Origin: CAXMQZ01 sp963707075
GTDB lineage: Bacteria > Acidobacteriota > Thermoanaerobaculia > Multivoradales > JAHEKO01
Direction of reading: 5' to 3'
DNA length: 64,000 bases
Assembly (NCBI GenBank): GCA_963707075.1
Contig: CAVPOX010000015.1
Span: forward strand, 787,958 to 851,957
Shown in pieces: positions 33,724 to 42,452 of this stretch. The translations under genes and the position numbers were made by a program. The notes beneath the pieces are model-generated. The model was not told the DNA's origin and did not search any database. It worked only from the letters and a program-made list of their open reading frames with translations. The stretch's first letter is position 1; each line of letters opens with the position of its first letter.

Positions 33724-34715
33724 ATGCCACGTTCGATGTGGCGCGGCGCCATCCAGTTCGGGCTCGTGACCATCCCGGTCCGCCTCTTCCTCGCGACCGA
33801 GACACGAGGCGGCCTCTCCTTCAACATGCTCCACGCCGAGGACAACACGCGCATCCAGATGAAGGTGCACTGCCCTGATCATGGCGAGATCAAACGCTCG
33901 GACACCGTGCGCGGCTACGAGTGGTCCAAGGGGCAGTACGTGGTCCTCGAGGAGAGCGACTTCGAGGCCGTGCCCCTCAAGACCGTGCGCGCCATCGAGA
34001 TCGAGCAGTTCGTGCCCGCGCGCCGCGGACCAGGTGATGCCTCCTTCGTGAAACAGTCGTACTACCTGGAGCCTGAACCGGTGGGACGCAAGGCCTTCGA
34101 GTTGCTCAAGTCCGTGCTGGCGGAGTCGGAGCTCCAGGCTGTCTGCAAGATCGTCCTCAAGGACCGCGAACAGTTGGCGGCGCTGGACCCGTTCGGCCCG
34201 ACCATGCTGCTGTCCACCCTGTACTGGCCCGACGAGGTCCGCGATGTGGGCGACCTTGACATCCCCGAACAGGAGTTCGACTTCAAGCCGACCGAGATGG
34301 CCATGGCCAGGCAACTCGTCGACACCCTGACCGGGGACTTCGATGCGTCACGCTACAAGGACGAGTACCGCGAGGCGCTGCTCAAGGTCATCGACAGCAA
34401 GGTCGCCGGTCGAGCCGGTCCAGGCCCCGCAGCCCGAGGTCGAGACCAGCAAGTTGACCGACCTCATGGCCGTCCTCGAGGCCAGCGTCGCGGCCGCGCG
34501 TGCTGCGGGCAGCGCGAGCGACGACACCGCGAGCGACGACACCGCGGCGGCGGCCTCGGAGCCCATCTCGGTGGACAAGGCCCGCAAGCGTCGCACCTCC
34601 AAGACGAAGAGTGCCACCAAGGCCAAGAGCGCCAGCGCACAAGGCCAGTTCGACCGTGTCCAAGAGCAAGAGCCGCGCCAAGTCGACCTCGACTCCCCGT
34701 CGCAAGTCAGCCTGA
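33724..34715 (+). CDS. ku: Ku DNA-end-binding protein
   Basis: About 330 residues, with frame corrections near 34412 and 34640. The Ku core begins MPRSMWRGAIQFGLVTIPVR and contains VHCPDHGEIKRSDTVRGYEW and YYLEPEPVGRKAFELL. It forms the ring that threads DNA ends in bacterial end joining. After the core come an acidic ASDDT repeat and a Lys/Arg/Ser-rich tail ending SKSKSRAKSTSTPRRKSA, as in Ku proteins with basic C-terminal extensions. AAAGGAG precedes the ATG. The next gene is a ligase relative, 27 bases away. Confidence 0.93.
34514..34543 (+). repeat. 15-base in-frame duplication in ku
   Basis: GCGAGCGACGACACC occurs twice in tandem (34514-34528 and 34529-34543) and encodes two copies of Ala-Ser-Asp-Asp-Thr in the linker before the basic tail. 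Confidence 0.9.
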
Positions 34716-34742
34716 TCAGCGCCGGTGGGGGCATGGTGCGGC

Positions 34743-35458
34743 GTGAGCATCTCGCCTCAAGACCCGATGAACCAGCAGCTGGACCTGCCCCTCGAACGCG
34801 ACGACACAGCCGTGTTGCCCGCTCGACTCGGGTTCCCTGTCGCGACCGACGGAGGTGCGCCCTTCGACGACGTGTCTCGCTTCTTCGAACCATGGTGGCC
34901 AGGGGCACTTGCCCATCTTCGCCGCCTCGGCGACAGCATCGAGCTGCGCACCGAACACCTCACCGACCCGCTATCCGTGTTTCCGGAGCTGACCTCCGTA
35001 CGTGCGGGCCTGGCCGCCGACGGTTCGATCATCGAGGGCACCCTGCTAGCGCTCGACGCCGAAGGCCGGCCAGACGCGCACCTGCTACGGCGACGCCTGG
35101 GCGATCGATGACGACACCCCGGCCGAGGGCGCTTTCGTGGCCTCGGACATCCTCTATCTCGATGGTCGCTCCCTGGCTGGCTGAACCGTTCGTGGAGCGG
35201 CGTGGTCGGCTGGCCGATATCCTCACGCGATTCTCGATCCACTGCGTGGTCGGTCGGGGCCTCATCGGTGAGGGAACCACCCTGGGTCTCGCGGTGGCCT
35301 CCCTGGGACTCGCCGCGGTCTCGGCCCGGCGACTGGATGGCCACTGGCGTGCCGGTAGAGCCGGCGATCGGTGGCTGCGCCTGTCGGTGCCCGATGCGCC
35401 CGTGGAGCCGACTCGTCCCTTCCTGGTCCTGCTCCAAAGGCTACCGCTCGACGACTGA
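34743..35458 (+). CDS. Degenerate LigD-like ATP-dependent ligase domain protein
   Basis: About 238 residues, with frame corrections near 35100 and 35175. The layout follows the LigD ligase domain: RFFEPWWPGALAHLRRLGDS aligns with the FEPKWDG nucleotidyl motif, then IELRTEHLTDPLSVFPELTS, EGTLLALDAEGRPDAHLL, FVASDILYLDGRSL, VSARRLDGHWRAG and WLRLSVP. The adenylated Lys and the Asp of KxDG are Trp and Pro. DGEL is EGTL, EGVVAK is AAVSAR and WLKVK is WLRLSV. It cannot be a normal ligase. Starts at GTG 34743 or ATG 34767 are possible. Placement after ku suggests a structural role in end joining (inference). Confidence 0.65.
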
Positions 35459-35467
35459 CGCCGCGCG

Positions 35468-36136
35468 TTACAGCCAGTTGGTGGCTACCTCGCCCCAACC
35501 GCGCATGGACCAGCCCTGCATGACCTCATCCACGATGTGTTCCGCGAACTCCGCGTCGAGCGCACCGCCGAACATGAGGCGGAAGTAGACCGGCCCCACC
35601 AGCATCTCAGTGGCGACATCGGGCTGGACATCCGGCCGCAGATCGCCTCGACGGACACCGCGGGCGATGACCCGAGCGACCTCGTCACGGCGCGCCTGCA
35701 CGACCGTTGCACGGAACGGGTCGCCCAGCTCCGGGTTCCGGGCGATCTCGGAGAGCAGTTCCCGGATGACCGGTCCGAAGTCGGTCTCGGTCAGAGCTCG
35801 CATGGGTCCCAGCACGGTCGCCAGCAGCTCGGTGCGAGTGTCACCCACGTCCGAGACCGCGATGTGCGGATTGGCAAGATCCGTCAGCACTTCCTGGGCC
35901 AGCGCTTGCTTGGTCGGCCAGTGTCGGTAGATGGTGGACTTGCCGACCCTCGCCCGCGCTGCGACGTGCTCCATACGGACCTTGTCGAAACCGTCCTCGA
36001 TCAGGATCTCGCGAAAGGCGTCGCGGATGTTGCGTCGCGCGCGATCACTGCGTGGCCGGCCTTGCTTGGCGGAAACCCTGGGAGTTGCGGTCTCACGCGC
36101 GATGATCTCGTCCAGTGAGGTTGTGTCGCTGGTCAT
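35468..36136 (-). CDS. TetR/AcrR-family transcriptional regulator
   Basis: A 222-residue intact protein. A 25-residue tail precedes the HTH. The DNA-binding domain has RMEHVAARARVGKSTIYRHW. The C-terminal effector domain is all-helical, with the Arg/Asp-rich RGVRRGDLRPDVQPDVATEM characteristic of AcrR-type C-terminal domains. It is divergent from a small protein at 36322. The intergenic region holds repeats in promoter positions, so autoregulation plus control of the small gene is likely. Confidence 0.9.
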   Translation of the reverse strand: MTSDTTSLDEIIARETATPRVSAKQGRPRSDRARRNIRDAFREILIEDGFDKVRMEHVAARARVGKSTIYRHWPTKQALAQEVLTDLANPHIAVSDVGDTRTELLATVLGPMRALTETDFGPVIRELLSEIARNPELGDPFRATVVQARRDEVARVIARGVRRGDLRPDVQPDVATEMLVGPVYFRLMFGGALDAEFAEHIVDEVMQGWSMRGWGEVATNWL

Positions 36137-36145
36137 CTACATCTC

Positions 36146-36175
36146 AGTATACGAGACGACACGTATCGTTGGCAA
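36146..36175 (-). promoter_or_regulatory. tetR promoter with inverted repeat in the spacer
   Basis: On the minus strand, -35 TTGCCA (36170-36175) and -10 TATACT (36146-36151) are 18 bases apart. ATACG/CGTAT (36149-36153 and 36162-36166) forms an inverted repeat across the spacer. The -10 ends nine bases before the tetR ATG, so the transcript has almost no leader. Confidence 0.6.
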
Positions 36176-36192
36176 TCCTGCCGTGTTCGGAG

Positions 36193-36247
36193 TGTACGAT
36201 ACGGACCGTCTTGCAATGTGGTCCCAAGTGTTGTACGATACGGACCG
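36193..36247. repeat. Two 16-base direct repeats, candidate TetR operators
   Basis: TGTACGATACGGACCG occurs exactly at 36193-36208 and 36232-36247, 39 bases start to start. The second overlaps a plus-strand -10 (TACGAT at 36234-36239), paired with TTGCAA at 36211-36216 (17-base spacer), which would serve the small gene at 36322. Confidence 0.7.
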
Positions 36248-36321
36248 GCTCGAAAGTTCAGCCCTGAAGTCGCGCCGCTGAATACGATCTGATCGATGCC
36301 ATCAACCTGGAGGTTGAAGCG

Positions 36322-36598
36322 ATGACCCACACACAGGTCCCGGGAGCAGCGGCTCAGCCAGCGCGCTCTCTTGCGGAGCGAGAGAACCAGCGAGCGGTCG
36401 ATCTCATCGAGGACGGCCGAGCACTCGTCTCCCTATTGCGTCTGCGGTTCACACATGTTCGCGGTCGGCCACGGGGACCAGGTCTGGCTCGAGTGCGCTG
36501 AACAGAACCGTGAGAAGAGCGGTTTCAGCGCCTTCGTGGCGCGGTTGACCTCCTGGAGCCACAGCCGCCGCATGATCATGGAGACGCCAAGCAGCTAG
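36322..36598 (+). CDS. Small Cys-containing protein of unknown function
   Basis: About 92 residues if one frame change near 36430 is accepted. It begins MTHTQVPGAAAQPARSLAER and continues LVSPYCVCGSHMFAVGHGDQ, then VWLECAEQNREKSGFSAFVA, ending METPSS. The CxC followed by one further Cys and two His suggests a small zinc-ribbon-like fold, but the ligand set is incomplete. TGGAGG lies nine bases upstream of the ATG. Its promoter overlaps the 16-base repeats shared with the divergent tetR. Function not recognised. Between 36599 and 36831 I see no gene. Confidence 0.5.
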
Positions 36599-36831
36599 AG
36601 GTCTCCCAACACCAAATACGAACGAGCGGTCCCGGTTTCCTCCTCCTCCGCCGGTACCGCTCCTTCCTCCTCCACAGCCCACCAGGGACTCCGCTCCATC
36701 AGCCAGCCTGCTACTCCCTTAGCAGGCCGGTCGAACGGAGGAGCTGGTGGGCTGCTCTATACCTGTCCGCACACAAACAGGACTAGTACCTTCGCGTGGG
36801 TGCGCCAGAGCAACACCCGGACAAGACTGAA

Positions 36832-36855
36832 CCCCTCCGGTACAGTGCGGAGGGG
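36832..36855 (-). terminator. Terminator downstream of tRNA-Lys
   Basis: A perfect 8-base stem CCCCTCCG/CGGAGGGG with an 8-base loop, 19 bases beyond the tRNA 3' end on the same strand. It is followed by TTCAGTCTTGT. Confidence 0.65.
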
Positions 36856-36873
36856 TCCTGCGTGGTCGAGGGT

Positions 36874-36949
36874 TGGTGAGCCGCGAAGGATTTCGAACCT
36901 TCAACCTAGTGATTAAGAGTCACTTGCTCTACCGTTGAGCTAGCGGCCC
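36874..36949 (-). tRNA. tRNA-Lys (anticodon CTT)
   Basis: The acceptor stem GGGCCGC pairs with GCGGCTC, discriminator A, and CCA is encoded (36874-36876). The D-arm is GCTC-AACGGTA-GAGC. The anticodon arm is AGTGA-CTCTTAA-TCACT with CTT in the middle, reading AAG. The T-arm stem GAAGG/CCTTC closes an 8-base loop TTCGAAAT. The universal form is 7 bases (TTCGAAT), so one A is extra. This is more likely a sequencing indel than a real variant. Confidence 0.93.
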
Positions 36950-37021
36950 ACGACGGAACGACTGTAGCAAATCCACTCGCCAGACACGCCCATACAGCTC
37001 GTACCAGAAAGGACCGCACCC

Positions 37022-37821
37022 ACGACTGACACACTGCGCCGCCGCGTCCTCGCCGACGAGACCGTCTTCGGCATGTTCCTGTTCAGCCCCTCGCCCTACT
37101 GCGCCGAGGTCGTGGCACGCACCGGGCTCGACTGGGTGCTGGTCGACCTGGAGCACGGCACCGCCGACGAAATCGGACCTGGTGCCGATGATCATGGCCA
37201 TCGAGGCGCCGGCGCCACACCCCTCGTACGCGTCGAGGCCGGTGAGCGCATCCGCGTCGGGCCGCGCGCTCGGACCGGGGTGCCAGGGCGTCATGGTGCC
37301 GCAGGTGCAGTCGCGCCGACGAGGCGCGTGCCGTGGCCAGCTGGATGCGCACCCAACCGCCGGCGCAGCGCGGCATCGCCCTGTTCACGCGCGGCATGGA
37401 CTACGGCGCGCCTGCGGGCATGACGGCGTCGGCCACGCATCACGAGCGACTGCTGTCGATCGTGCAGATCGAGTCTCGCGGCAGTCGACGCGGTCGAGGA
37501 GATCGCCGCGGTCGATGGTGTCGACGTCCTCTTCGTGGGCCCGACGGACCTGACACATGCCATGGGCATCCCCGGCCGACTGGACCATCCCGACTACGAG
37601 CCGCGGCCATCGCGCGTCGTCGAGGCGGCCGCGACGCGCGCAGGCAAGGCAGCGGGCGTTCTTGTCTGGAATCCAGAAGATGTGGGACGCTACGCCGCCA
37701 CAGGCTTCACCTTCTTCGCTCTCGCATCAGAAGTGACCATCCTGGACCGAGCCACGCGCAGATGCGCTGGACTCGGCCCGACGAGCCGCTACCGGCGGCC
37801 ACAGCACCCGAGGTCGTATGA
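37022..37821 (+). CDS. HpcH/HpaI-family class II aldolase
   Basis: About 265 residues, with frame corrections near 37175, 37215, 37265, 37310, 37480, 37600 and 37760. Family landmarks: WVLVDLEHGTADE with the catalytic His region, GCQGVMVPQVQS, LLSIVQIES (metal-binding Glu) and VDVLFVGPTDLTHAMGIPG. It cleaves or forms 2-keto-3-deoxy acids by retro-aldol chemistry with a divalent metal. There is no ATG, GTG or TTG at the expected start. ACG at 37022 follows AAAGGA with eight bases between, where ATG is expected. The stop overlaps the next ATG (ATGA). Confidence 0.75.
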
Positions 37822-39463
37822 GTCGTCGTCACGCGTCCCAGCCACGTCTTCATCGTCGCCTAGTCGCCCGCGCCATCGGGTGAGCATCGCCGGCCTCGTC
37901 GTGCTGACTGCGGCCCTGCCGGGCAGCGCCCTGGCTCAGCCCGGCGAGGTGAAACAGCGCGACCTCGAGAGCCGGCCGCGCTGGCAGCTGCTTCAGTATC
38001 GCGACGCGAATGACGACTGGGAGGAGGTGCCGCCCGGCATCGGTACGACCATGATCCCCATCGGGCGAGAACATCCAGATCGAGGCTGCCTGCAGCAACT
38101 CCAAGACGAAGTACGTCCTGGGGTCGCAATCGATCACGATCCAGGAGCCGGAGATCGAGCGCTTCGAGTGTGAGCCCGTCGCTCAGGCGGTCGACGATGC
38201 CTTCTACGCGCGCTCTTGACGCTGCCGCGAGCATCTCGTTGGACGGTGACATCTGGACGATCTATGACGCCGTCCAGAAGCCGGTCCTCAGACCTGACGG
38301 GTGCGCAGATCCCCAAGGACCCGACCATCGCGCGCTGGGAGTTGGCCCGCATCGGCGACGCGGACGGCTCCATCGACCAGATCCGTGGCGTGGCGCCGGA
38401 GCTCGAGTTCCTGCGCGGCGGCGTTGGAAATCGAGGCTTGAGCGGCCGCGTCGTCGGCAGCACGGGCTGCGGCTCCTTCCTGGGCTCGTATGAGACCGAC
38501 GACAGCACCATGACCGCGAACGGCATCGACTATCGACTGGGTGAGTGCACCGAGGAGCTGGCGCGGCAGGCCGAGAATGTGATGGACACGCTTCGCGACG
38601 TCACCCGGTTCGACGTGCTGCCGGCCGGGCTGGCGCTCGGGGACGACGCCGGCAACACGCGCTTGGCGCTCGTACCCAAGATCGACCTGGGCGAGCGCAT
38701 CTGGACGCCCATCGAGATCCTCGGCGCGGATGGCCAGCCGATCGCCATCGACCCTAGTCGGTTCACCACCTCGGTGGTGCAGTTCATCGGCCGTTCGGTC
38801 GAGGGCCGCAGCTACTGCCGCAACTTCGAAGGCAGTGTCATCTCGTCTGGCCTGGCCCTGAGCACCTCGCCGATCAAGCCTGACGAGTCTCAGCGCTGCT
38901 CGGACAAGATCGGCAAGAAGCAGGAGTCCGACCTCGATGTCGAGAATGCCTTCATCGGCGCCCTGGAGGCCACCTCGTCCCATGCGCTTCGTGGCGATGA
39001 GCTGGAACTGCTCGACCGAAACGGCGAAGCTGTGATGCGCCTGGTCCCGCAGGCCGACCTCGTCGGCCCGACCTGGGTGCTGTCGAGCTACGATCCGTTT
39101 CCCAGGCGTCGTGGGAAGCAGACCGTATCTGGCGAGGCACCAACGGCGACGTTCAGCGGCCTCGGCATCATCAAGGGTGAGACCGGTGCCTTCGATGCCA
39201 ATGGGGCGGACGACTACACCGCGTTCTTCACGACACCCGGTGCGGCCCAGATCAAGGTCGAGAGGCCCCGGGTCACCGGTACCGCCTGCCGTGGCGGTGG
39301 CAAGAAGCGCCAGAAGCAGTGCGTCCAGGAGGCAGCCTTCCTGGAACTGCTGGGCCGGGCGACCGGTTATATCGTTCGAGACAGCGACCTGCGGTTGCTG
39401 GAGGGCCCCGACACCATCCTGACGTTCGTGCCGCTGGCTTCTGACTCCGGCGAACTCGAGTAG
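37818..39463 (+). CDS. Secreted protein with four META (HslJ-like) repeats
   Basis: About 545 residues, with frame corrections near 37880, 38065 and 38215-38300; from 38300 to the stop the frame is unbroken. The N-terminus is an Arg-rich signal peptide ending LPGSALAQPG. Four META-type units follow, each starting with a W-x-L strand (WQLLQYRDAN, WELARIGDAD, WTPIEILGAD, WVLSSYDPFP) and ending in a turn plus a hydrophobic V-P strand (LRLLEGPDTILTFVPLA is the best). Cys-containing GCGSFLGSY is the HslJ core loop. Single META domains occur in HslJ and protease inhibitors, and four in series is unusual. It may bind or protect surface proteins (inference). Confidence 0.75.
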
Positions 39464-39475
39464 CCGCGGTCGGGT

Positions 39476-40998
39476 CTAGTCGGTCGGCTGGTTGTCGATC
39501 TGGGCTCGCTGCAGGCGGCCCGAGTAGTCGACATAGATGGCCTTCCACTCGGTGTACGTGTCGAGTGCGGCGTGGCCGGCCTCGCGGTGGCCATTGCCGG
39601 TGGCCTTGGTGCCACCGAAAGGCAGGTGCGTCTCGGCGCCGATGGTGCCGGCATTGATGTAGACGATGCCGGTATCGAAGTCACGCATGGCCCGGAAGGC
39701 GGTGTTGGTGTCGCTGCGTGAAGATGCTCGACGACAAGCCGTAGCGCACGCTGGTCGCGACCGCACAGCAGCCTCGTAGTCGGGCACGCGGATGACCGAC
39801 AGCAGCGGCCCGAAGATCTCTTCCTGGCCCAGTCGCGAGTCGGCGGCCACGTGTCGAAGATGGTGGGCTCGAAGAAGTGCCCAGCCCCCAGACCGTCGAC
39901 GGACGCGCGGCTGCCCCCGGTCACGAGCGTGGCGCCCTTCGGCCTGGCCGATGCTCGACGTAGCGCTCGACCTTCTCGCACGGCGGCCGCGTTGATCAGC
40001 GGGCCCACATCGATGGCTGCCGTCCAGCCCGAGCCCAGGCGTAAGCCCGCTGGCCCGCTCGGCGAGCCGGGCCACCAGCTCGTCGGCGATGCCCTCGGTC
40101 ACGATGACACGGCTACAGGCGGTGCAGCGCTGGCCCGGTCGTGCCGAAGGCGGACCAGATGATGCCGTCGACGGCGAGGTCCAGGTCCGCGTCGTCGAGG
40201 ACCACGATGGCGTTCTTGCCGCCCAGCTCCATCGACAGCTTGACGTGCCGCGTCTCGGCCGCTGCGATGGCGATCTCTCGACCGGTCTCACCGTTGCCGG
40301 TGAAGCCCACGACGTCGACATCGGGATGTCGCACGAGGGGCATGCCCACCTCGGCTCCGGAGCCGGTGACCAGGTTGACGACGCCGGCGGGAAGCCGGCC
40401 TCGGCCATGATCTCGACCAGCAGCACGGCGCAATGGGGCGTATCCGAGGCGGGCTTGAAGACGACGGTGTTGCCGCGCGATCGAGCGCCGGCATCATCTT
40501 CCAGCAGGGGATGGCGATGGGGAAGTTCCAGGGCGTGATGAGGCCGGCCACGCCGAGCGGCTCGCGCACGCTCATGGCCCACTTGTCGGGCAGTTCCGAT
40601 GGCACCGTGTCGCCGAAGAGACGACGGCCCTCGCCGGCCATCAGGTAGGCGATGTCGATGCCCTCCTGGACGTCACCCCGGGCCTCCGCGATGACCTTGC
40701 CCATCTCGCTGGTCATGGCCTGCGAGACGCGCTCCTTGTGCTCAGCGAGCAGTGCGCCGAAGCGGTAGAGGATCTCGCCGCGACGTGGCGCGGGCGTGGC
40801 ACGCCAGGCCGGGAACGCCGCCCGAGCGGCGGCAACGGCCGCATCGACGTCGCTGCCGTCCGAGGCCGCGAATTGGCCGATGAGGCTGCCGTCCGAGGGG
40901 TCGACTGATTCGAAGGTGGCACCGCTCCCTGCGGGCTGCCACGAACCGTTGATGTAGTTGCCGTACGTTCGCACCGTGGAGGCGCCCTGGTCGCTCAT
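39476..40998 (-). CDS. NAD(P)-dependent aldehyde dehydrogenase
   Basis: About 507 residues, stitched over frame changes near 40480, 40400, 40135, 40020, 39955, 39860 and 39740. The cofactor region has PLGVAGLITPWNFPIAIPCW and GFTGNGETGREIA. The general base Glu is in MELGGKNAIVVLDDADLDLA, and the catalytic Cys in GQRCTACSRVIV. The C-terminus has LPFGGTKATGNGHREAG. It oxidises an aldehyde to the acid. The aldehyde produced by the aldolase next door is a possible substrate. The start at 40998 follows GGGGGAGGA. It is transcribed after the MFS gene. Confidence 0.86.
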
Positions 40999-41082
40999 GT
41001 CCCTATCCTCCCCCACTCCCATCATCAGTGTCGAGCCGGTGTGCCCGGGTGACCGACAGGTCGACCGCGGTGGCCTCGAGGG

Positions 41083-42405
41083 TCAGGGCCCACTCGCCGG
41101 CGTGGCCTGGAACTCGAACTCGAAGCGTCGCAGGCGAGCCAGCGGCATCAGGGCCACGGCCTGGAGCAGGAGCGTCGCCGCGAGGATGCCATCGAAAGCC
41201 CACAGCTCCGCTGCCGCTGCGCCGATCAGGACCCCGATGATCTGGCCCAGGGCGAGGAAGACGCTGTAGAGGCCCATGATGGCGCCGCGGTCGTGAGGGA
41301 ACGACTCCGACATGTCGGCCAGCAACCCCAGTGCTGCGGGCGTCGCGCCGGCGATGAGGAACAGGCCCACGGCCAGCCCCGCCAGCAGCAGCAATCGCGC
41401 GGCGAGCGCTGAGTCCCCGCTGTGGTTCAGCAGCAGCGCCGCGACCACGAAGACCGCGCCCCCGACGATGCCGATGAAGATGATGGTGGTGCGTCGCAGT
41501 GCGTCGAACCTGTTGCCCCAGTAGACCAGTCCGGCGAAGAAGACGGCACCGCCGAGCAGGAACGCGGCGGTCACCAGCAACGGCTCGAAGCCACCCACCA
41601 GGACCTGGTCGTCGAATCGTGGGTCCCGGCTTCGTACCAACTGGAACAGGGTCTGCGAGGTGTAGAGGCCCAATCCGGCATTGAGGGCGATCCAGGTCGG
41701 GGCCAGGATCCACACTCGCGAGCGACGCAGCAGGCGTCGGTAGCGTCGCCAGTCCATACCGCTGTCGAGCGCCCGCGGCATGGACGCATCGAGGTCAGGT
41801 ACGAACCAGCGGAACAGGGCGAACGCCGCAGCATAGACGAAGCCGTTGGCCAGGAAGCCGACGGGTCCCATCAGCTCCCAGACCGGTCCGGCCGCGGCAA
41901 AGCCCAGGCCGAGCCCAGCGATGGTGGCCGCTTCGAAGCGTGACGAGGCTCGGCCGCGCAAGGCCTCATTGCCGCTGGTGGCGACAGCGATGAAGCCCAG
42001 GACGGAAGGCACGCTGGCCGCCGTGGACGCACCCTCCAGGACTCGTGTCAGTCCGATGAGGGGCAGGCTCCCGGCGATGACCGGCAAGGCGATGACGACT
42101 GACCCCGGCAGACGCAACTCTGCGGTCAGGGCGGTCAGCACGACCGCAACGAGACCGAATGCCGGCCCGATCTGCATGACCCGGTGATGGCCGATACGAT
42201 CCGAGAGCAGGCCGAATGGCGGCGACAACAGCAGTTCGGCCGCGAAGAACAGCGCGGTCAGGACACCGACCAGGGCTGGACCGACCTCGGGGCCACCATA
42301 GTCAGCCAGCTCGGCCAGGAAGAAGATGAGCAACGCACCAGTGAGCCCGGTCGCGAACCGGAGCACGAACGTGGCAACCGTGGCGGCCGAGATGCTGCGC
42401 TGCAT
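41083..42405 (-). CDS. Major facilitator superfamily transporter
   Basis: A 440-residue protein with 12 hydrophobic segments in one unbroken frame. The MFS loop 2-3 motif appears as PPFGLLSDRIGHHRVM, and the loop 8-9 equivalent around WGNRFDALRRTTII. The efflux-type architecture suggests a drug or metabolite exporter. The start is ATG 42405 (MQRSISAATVATFVLR). Read literally the protein ends QATPASGP at 41083. One indel would extend it to a stop at 41003, five bases before the aldehyde dehydrogenase start. Confidence 0.85.
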   Translation of the reverse strand: MQRSISAATVATFVLRFATGLTGALLIFFLAELADYGGPEVGPALVGVLTALFFAAELLLSPPFGLLSDRIGHHRVMQIGPAFGLVAVVLTALTAELRLPGSVVIALPVIAGSLPLIGLTRVLEGASTAASVPSVLGFIAVATSGNEALRGRASSRFEAATIAGLGLGFAAAGPVWELMGPVGFLANGFVYAAAFALFRWFVPDLDASMPRALDSGMDWRRYRRLLRRSRVWILAPTWIALNAGLGLYTSQTLFQLVRSRDPRFDDQVLVGGFEPLLVTAAFLLGGAVFFAGLVYWGNRFDALRRTTIIFIGIVGGAVFVVAALLLNHSGDSALAARLLLLAGLAVGLFLIAGATPAALGLLADMSESFPHDRGAIMGLYSVFLALGQIIGVLIGAAAAELWAFDGILAATLLLQAVALMPLARLRRFEFEFQATPASGP

Positions 42406-42440
42406 GGATGACGAAGAGTACTCGGTTCGGAAGCACGAGA

Positions 42441-42446
42441 TATGCT
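42441..42446 (+). promoter_or_regulatory. Leaderless -10 element of the CysRS-tail/glycosyltransferase gene
   Basis: TATGCT ends six bases before the ATG at 42453, and there is no ribosome site. Confidence 0.5.
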
Positions 42447-42452
42447 CGCCAG

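Noticed and set aside
36719..36904. Minus-strand open frame of 61 codons
   Set aside because: It overlaps the tRNA-Lys 3' end and its terminator and has no ribosome site.
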